A DNA stretch of 10,000 nt from Candidatus Hydrogenedens sp. (GTDB lineage Bacteria > Hydrogenedentota > Hydrogenedentia > Hydrogenedentales > Hydrogenedentaceae). The DNA lies in assembly GCA_020216745.1 (NCBI GenBank), contig JAIWNQ010000016.1:1-10000 (forward strand), given 5' to 3'. Below the pieces are notes generated by a model. It was not told where the DNA came from and ran no database searches. It saw nothing but the letters and a program-made list of their open reading frames with translations. Positions 7,057 to 10,000 of the stretch are shown one piece after another (position 1 is the stretch's first letter; every line of letters starts with the position of its first letter). The position numbers and the translations under genes were made by a program.

Positions 7057-7091
7057 TAAAACAAATCAGGGAGAGGTTTAACTCTCCCTGA
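7057..7091 (-). terminator. Intrinsic terminator after secDF
   Basis: A perfect 10-bp stem (7066-7075 with 7082-7091; TCAGGGAGAG against its complement) closes a 6-base loop. On the minus strand it is followed at once by TTTGTTTT. It starts 29 bases past the secDF stop. On the plus strand a T6 run (7097-7102) also follows the stem, so it could work in both directions, but no plus-strand gene ends here. Confidence 0.85.
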
Positions 7092-7120
7092 AACTATTTT
7101 TTCATTCGCAAATACACAAA

Positions 7121-9865
7121 TTATATTTTTGCACCTGCCCTTGCTTGTGTTGTTTTCTTTGTGCTACCACCTTTCGCTTGAGACGCTAATCGTAGTTGTC
7201 GTTGTTCACTCATACCTTCCCAAATGAGGACTATGGGTGAAGCAATGAATATGGATGAATATGTTCCTATGACAATACCGACAAGCAGTGCCAACGTAAA
7301 GTCATGAATAGCGATTCCACCAAATATGAATAGTACAAATACCGTAAACAACGTTGTCAAAGAAGTCAAAATAGTTCGACTTAATGTTTCGTTAATAGAT
7401 ATATTTAGTATGTCGATATACTTATATCCTTTACCACGATACAATCTCAAGTTTTCACGGACACGGTCAAAAACCACAATTGTGTCATTCAATGAATAAC
7501 CGATAATAGTCAAAATTGCAGCGATAACACCCATATCAATCTGACGACGTAGCACTGCAAAGACACCTAATGTTATGAGTACGTCGTGTACTAATGCGGT
7601 TACTGCGGCAACCCCGAACTTAAGTTCGAAACGGAACCAGAGGTAGATAATGATAAAGACAAACGACCAGAAAATACATTTTATTGCATCTATACGTAGC
7701 TGGGCACCTACTGCTGGTCCTACTGTTTGTTGGTCTTCTATGGTTACATCTTCTGGTTTACCAGTTTTTGTAAGAGAAGCCAATGCTTTTTGAATTACAG
7801 AACCAATATCATCGCCTCCTGAATTGCCAGCAATGGAAGCAGTTATAGGTGCAGTGTTTGGGTTCTCTTCTTGTTTTATTTCGGACGTTGTCGGATTCGT
7901 AGAGGTTGACTTGGCTATTCCTGGTATATCCGTTTCAGCGATGCGGATTAAGAACCGATTTCCTGCTTCCACATCTTGTTCACTTGTTAATTGGACAATG
8001 GCTTTGCCAAATCCGCTCTTTGCCAAAGCTTCTCTGACAGAACCAGGCTGAATAGGTTGGTCATTGTTAATTTGCACGTTGATATTTGTTCCCTGAACAA
8101 AATCTACGCCCAGATTTTCTTTGCCTCTCCATGCGAAAACAGCCATACCTACGACAATTAACACGGCACTAAATGTAAATGCATAATATCTGAGCTGTAA
8201 AAACGGAATCTTAGGTTTCATTGGAATGACACTCAGCATCGGAAGAGATTTGATTATTCTTCTGTCTAAAAGGAAGTCAAATAATGCTCGACAAACAACT
8301 AATGCGGCGAAGACACTGGCACATACGCCAACACTCAGGGTTATTGCAAATCCTTCAATGGGACCAGTACCAAATTGTAATAGTACCGCTGCGGCTATAA
8401 GTGTGGTTATATTTGCGTCAAGAATGGTTACCGCTGACCTTGCAAAGCCATTGCTCACCGCAGTTGCTAAGGCATGTCCTAATTTTAACTCTTCACGGAT
8501 ACGTTCGTAAATAAGCACATTCGCATCTACTGCCATACCGATAGTTAAGATAAGACCTGCAACACCAGGCAATGTTAAGGTCATTTCAAAATATGCCATC
8601 AGGGCAAGTATGATTAGGAAATTGACAACCAAACCTATTAAGGCGATAACACCAGCCCATAAATAATATACTGCCATAAATGCGCTGACAATAATAAGTG
8701 AAATAATGGCAGAAATAACACTTTTATTAACTGCGTCTGCCCCTAAACTTGCACCAACGATACGGGTAAATTCTTCTTTAACGGGCACAAACATGGAGCC
8801 TGAATTAAGGGCAATGGCAAGGTCAGTTGCTTCGGGTTGCTCAAAATTGCCCGTAATTTCACCTCGGGTGGTTATTCGGTCTCTAATAACTGGTGCGGAA
8901 CAGACCATACCATCCAGAACTATTGCCATTGGTTTGTTTATATTTTTTTCAGTTGCCTCACCGAAAAGTGCACCTGCAGCATTGTTAAATTCAAACAAAA
9001 TTTTCCAATTTGGTGGGTTGTTCTGGTCTGGAATCGCCACCGCAGAACGCAACCCTTCACCAGACGCTATCGGTTTTCTATCGATATAATAAAGTTTATA
9101 AACCTGCTCCTCGTACGGCTTTGGAGGTTGACTGAATGCTAACATTTTATCTTCTGGAATCAGCCCCTCTTTCTCACATGTCTCAATCAATCGACGGACA
9201 CGGTCGTAATTCTCGACACGGACAGTAAAATGGTCGCCTTTCAATTTTGGGCGTTGAATAAAGGCATTAAATTCCTCTGGATATTTTTCTTTTATTTTTT
9301 GAAACAGTTGTATAGTATCATTCAATTCGGCAACGATATGAAAGTTTAATTGTGCTGTTTTCTTTACTAAGTTTTTTGCACGTTCTACATTCTTTTCACC
9401 AGGTAATTGAATCTGAATCTGGTTATTTCCTAATGCCTGAATAACAGGTTCTCTTGCTTCAAATTCATTTACTCTTCGCCGAATCTGTTGAAGAACAATT
9501 TCCTGAACCTCTTTCTCGATATTTGCATCAGAATATCGGCGGTCTCGATATTCTTGCAAACGTTCTGGCGGTAAATCATTAATATCGAATCGTAAAACCA
9601 TGTGCACCCCGCCTTGGAGGTCTAATCCGAGATTTATAACACGGTCACGGTCAAACTCAGCCCAGCGACGGATTGTCTTCCACATTTCTTCTGTGTAACT
9701 ATGCTTCCTTTTTGCCCATTCATCGTCTTCCTGTCGCCACTTTTCTAATCGGGCTTGTCGTGCCTCATCCGATAAGGTTAACCAGCCCAATGTGGGATAC
9801 ACCTGAATAATCGACCAGATAATAACAATCCAGATTAATAATGCTCGATATGGATTCTTATACAT
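7121..9865 (-). CDS. secDF: Fused protein translocase subunit SecDF
   Basis: Inner-membrane Sec accessory protein that uses the proton gradient to help complete protein export through SecYEG; here SecD and SecF are one 914-residue chain. SecD part: TM1 (8-27), LGLDLQGG (79-86), a large P1 periplasmic domain to about 375, then five membrane segments (about 381-525) with GMAVDANVLIYERIREE, including the proton-path aspartate D447. SecF part from about 540: TM (560-578), LGVDFVQGTNI (585-595), a periplasmic domain, then five segments with GYSLNDTIVVFDRVREN (789-805); D794 and R830 match the conserved Asp/Arg pair of T. thermophilus SecDF. Residues about 645-690 form a Ser/Thr/Asn-rich, low-complexity insert in the SecF periplasmic domain. 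The C-terminus is basic. The ATG follows AAGGAG at an unusually long 13 bases. It forms an operon with yajC upstream. Confidence 0.95.
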   Translation of the reverse strand: MYKNPYRALLIWIVIIWSIIQVYPTLGWLTLSDEARQARLEKWRQEDDEWAKRKHSYTEEMWKTIRRWAEFDRDRVINLGLDLQGGVHMVLRFDINDLPPERLQEYRDRRYSDANIEKEVQEIVLQQIRRRVNEFEAREPVIQALGNNQIQIQLPGEKNVERAKNLVKKTAQLNFHIVAELNDTIQLFQKIKEKYPEEFNAFIQRPKLKGDHFTVRVENYDRVRRLIETCEKEGLIPEDKMLAFSQPPKPYEEQVYKLYYIDRKPIASGEGLRSAVAIPDQNNPPNWKILFEFNNAAGALFGEATEKNINKPMAIVLDGMVCSAPVIRDRITTRGEITGNFEQPEATDLAIALNSGSMFVPVKEEFTRIVGASLGADAVNKSVISAIISLIIVSAFMAVYYLWAGVIALIGLVVNFLIILALMAYFEMTLTLPGVAGLILTIGMAVDANVLIYERIREELKLGHALATAVSNGFARSAVTILDANITTLIAAAVLLQFGTGPIEGFAITLSVGVCASVFAALVVCRALFDFLLDRRIIKSLPMLSVIPMKPKIPFLQLRYYAFTFSAVLIVVGMAVFAWRGKENLGVDFVQGTNINVQINNDQPIQPGSVREALAKSGFGKAIVQLTSEQDVEAGNRFLIRIAETDIPGIAKSTSTNPTTSEIKQEENPNTAPITASIAGNSGGDDIGSVIQKALASLTKTGKPEDVTIEDQQTVGPAVGAQLRIDAIKCIFWSFVFIIIYLWFRFELKFGVAAVTALVHDVLITLGVFAVLRRQIDMGVIAAILTIIGYSLNDTIVVFDRVRENLRLYRGKGYKYIDILNISINETLSRTILTSLTTLFTVFVLFIFGGIAIHDFTLALLVGIVIGTYSSIFIASPIVLIWEGMSEQRQLRLASQAKGGSTKKTTQARAGAKI

Positions 9866-9878
9866 AGGTTTATTTATG

Positions 9879-9884
9879 CTCCTT
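9879..9884 (-). promoter_or_regulatory. Shine-Dalgarno site of secDF with long spacing
   Basis: Read on the minus strand, AAGGAG is followed by 13 bases before the ATG at 9865, longer than the usual 5-10. No closer in-frame ATG, GTG or TTG exists, and the protein from this ATG begins with the expected short cytosolic segment and TM1, so the start is kept. Confidence 0.6.
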
Positions 9885-9921
9885 TATGTTATTTATATGG
9901 TTAAAATTATTAATTAATTTT

Positions 9922-10000
9922 TCACTTCTTCTCATTGGCTTTCGAGACAATTTGTGCTACAGCTCCGCGAACGAAATCTATTTCTACTTTATCATCCACT
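9922..10000 (-). CDS. yajC: C-terminal end of the preprotein translocase subunit YajC (partial, runs off the right edge)
   Basis: A minus-strand frame enters from the right edge (first full codon 9999-9997) and stops with TGA at 9924-9922. It gives 25 residues reading VDDKVEIDFVRGAVAQIV followed by a short charged tail. This resembles the end of the YajC core domain, where the family typically has a pattern such as ADNVKIKVARSAIA. YajC is a small single-span membrane protein associated with SecDF. Its gene normally lies just upstream of secD, and here it ends 56 bases before secDF with no terminator between. Position and sequence together support the call although only the tail is visible. 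Confidence 0.75.
   Translation of the reverse strand, partial: VDDKVEIDFVRGAVAQIVSKANEKK

Noticed and set aside
8226..9142. Several plus-strand open frames of about 94-127 residues opposite secDF.
   Set aside because: All are antisense to well-conserved SecD and SecF motifs, and none shows a recognisable protein pattern or good start context.

Overview
This is a bacterial window of roughly 40% GC (estimated by eye). Coding density is high, and I see no mobile elements, RNA genes or CRISPR repeats. The content is chromosomal: one carbohydrate-catabolic operon, an acetyltransferase, an ammonium channel, a cation/proton antiporter and a Sec translocon accessory operon. The organism cannot be named from the sequence. 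The single-chain SecD-SecF protein and the SorE-like dehydrogenase with a large insert give me a weak impression of an environmental lineage near Planctomycetes or Hydrogenedentes, but this is only an impression.

Left part, plus strand (1-2595): three consecutive genes form a tight operon. They are the C-terminal end of a probable class II aldolase, a 546-residue zinc-type medium-chain dehydrogenase related to L-sorbose-1-phosphate reductase (SorE), and a short-chain dehydrogenase closely resembling sorbitol-6-phosphate 2-dehydrogenase (SrlD/SorD). The second and third genes overlap by 13 bases. The set suggests oxidoreduction and cleavage of a phosphorylated ketose or alditol. In the enterobacterial sorbose pathway the SorE/SorD pair takes L-sorbose-1-phosphate through glucitol-6-phosphate to fructose-6-phosphate. 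The aldolase suggests a different or longer route here.

Middle (2596-5022): a GNAT-family acetyltransferase on the plus strand runs tail to tail into an AmtB-type ammonium channel on the minus strand. Their stop codons share the same four bases. Upstream of amt is a 318-base gene-free stretch containing a close match to a sigma-54 (-24/-12) promoter, as expected for a nitrogen-regulated gene. No glnK lies next to amt.

Right part, minus strand (5023-10000): from right to left, the end of yajC, a fused secDF and, after a clear intrinsic terminator, a KefB/KefC-type cation/proton antiporter with C-terminal RCK (TrkA-N and TrkA-C) domains. YajC and SecDF cooperate with SecYEG in protein export. 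The antiporter is a separate transcription unit.

I found no convincing undescribed defence or mobile system. The most unusual items are the roughly 120-residue insert in the SorE-like enzyme (possibly a partial second Rossmann unit), the aldolase/SorE/SorD gene set, the insert in the SecF part of SecDF, the candidate sigma-54 site at amt, and the shared stop codons of the convergent pair.
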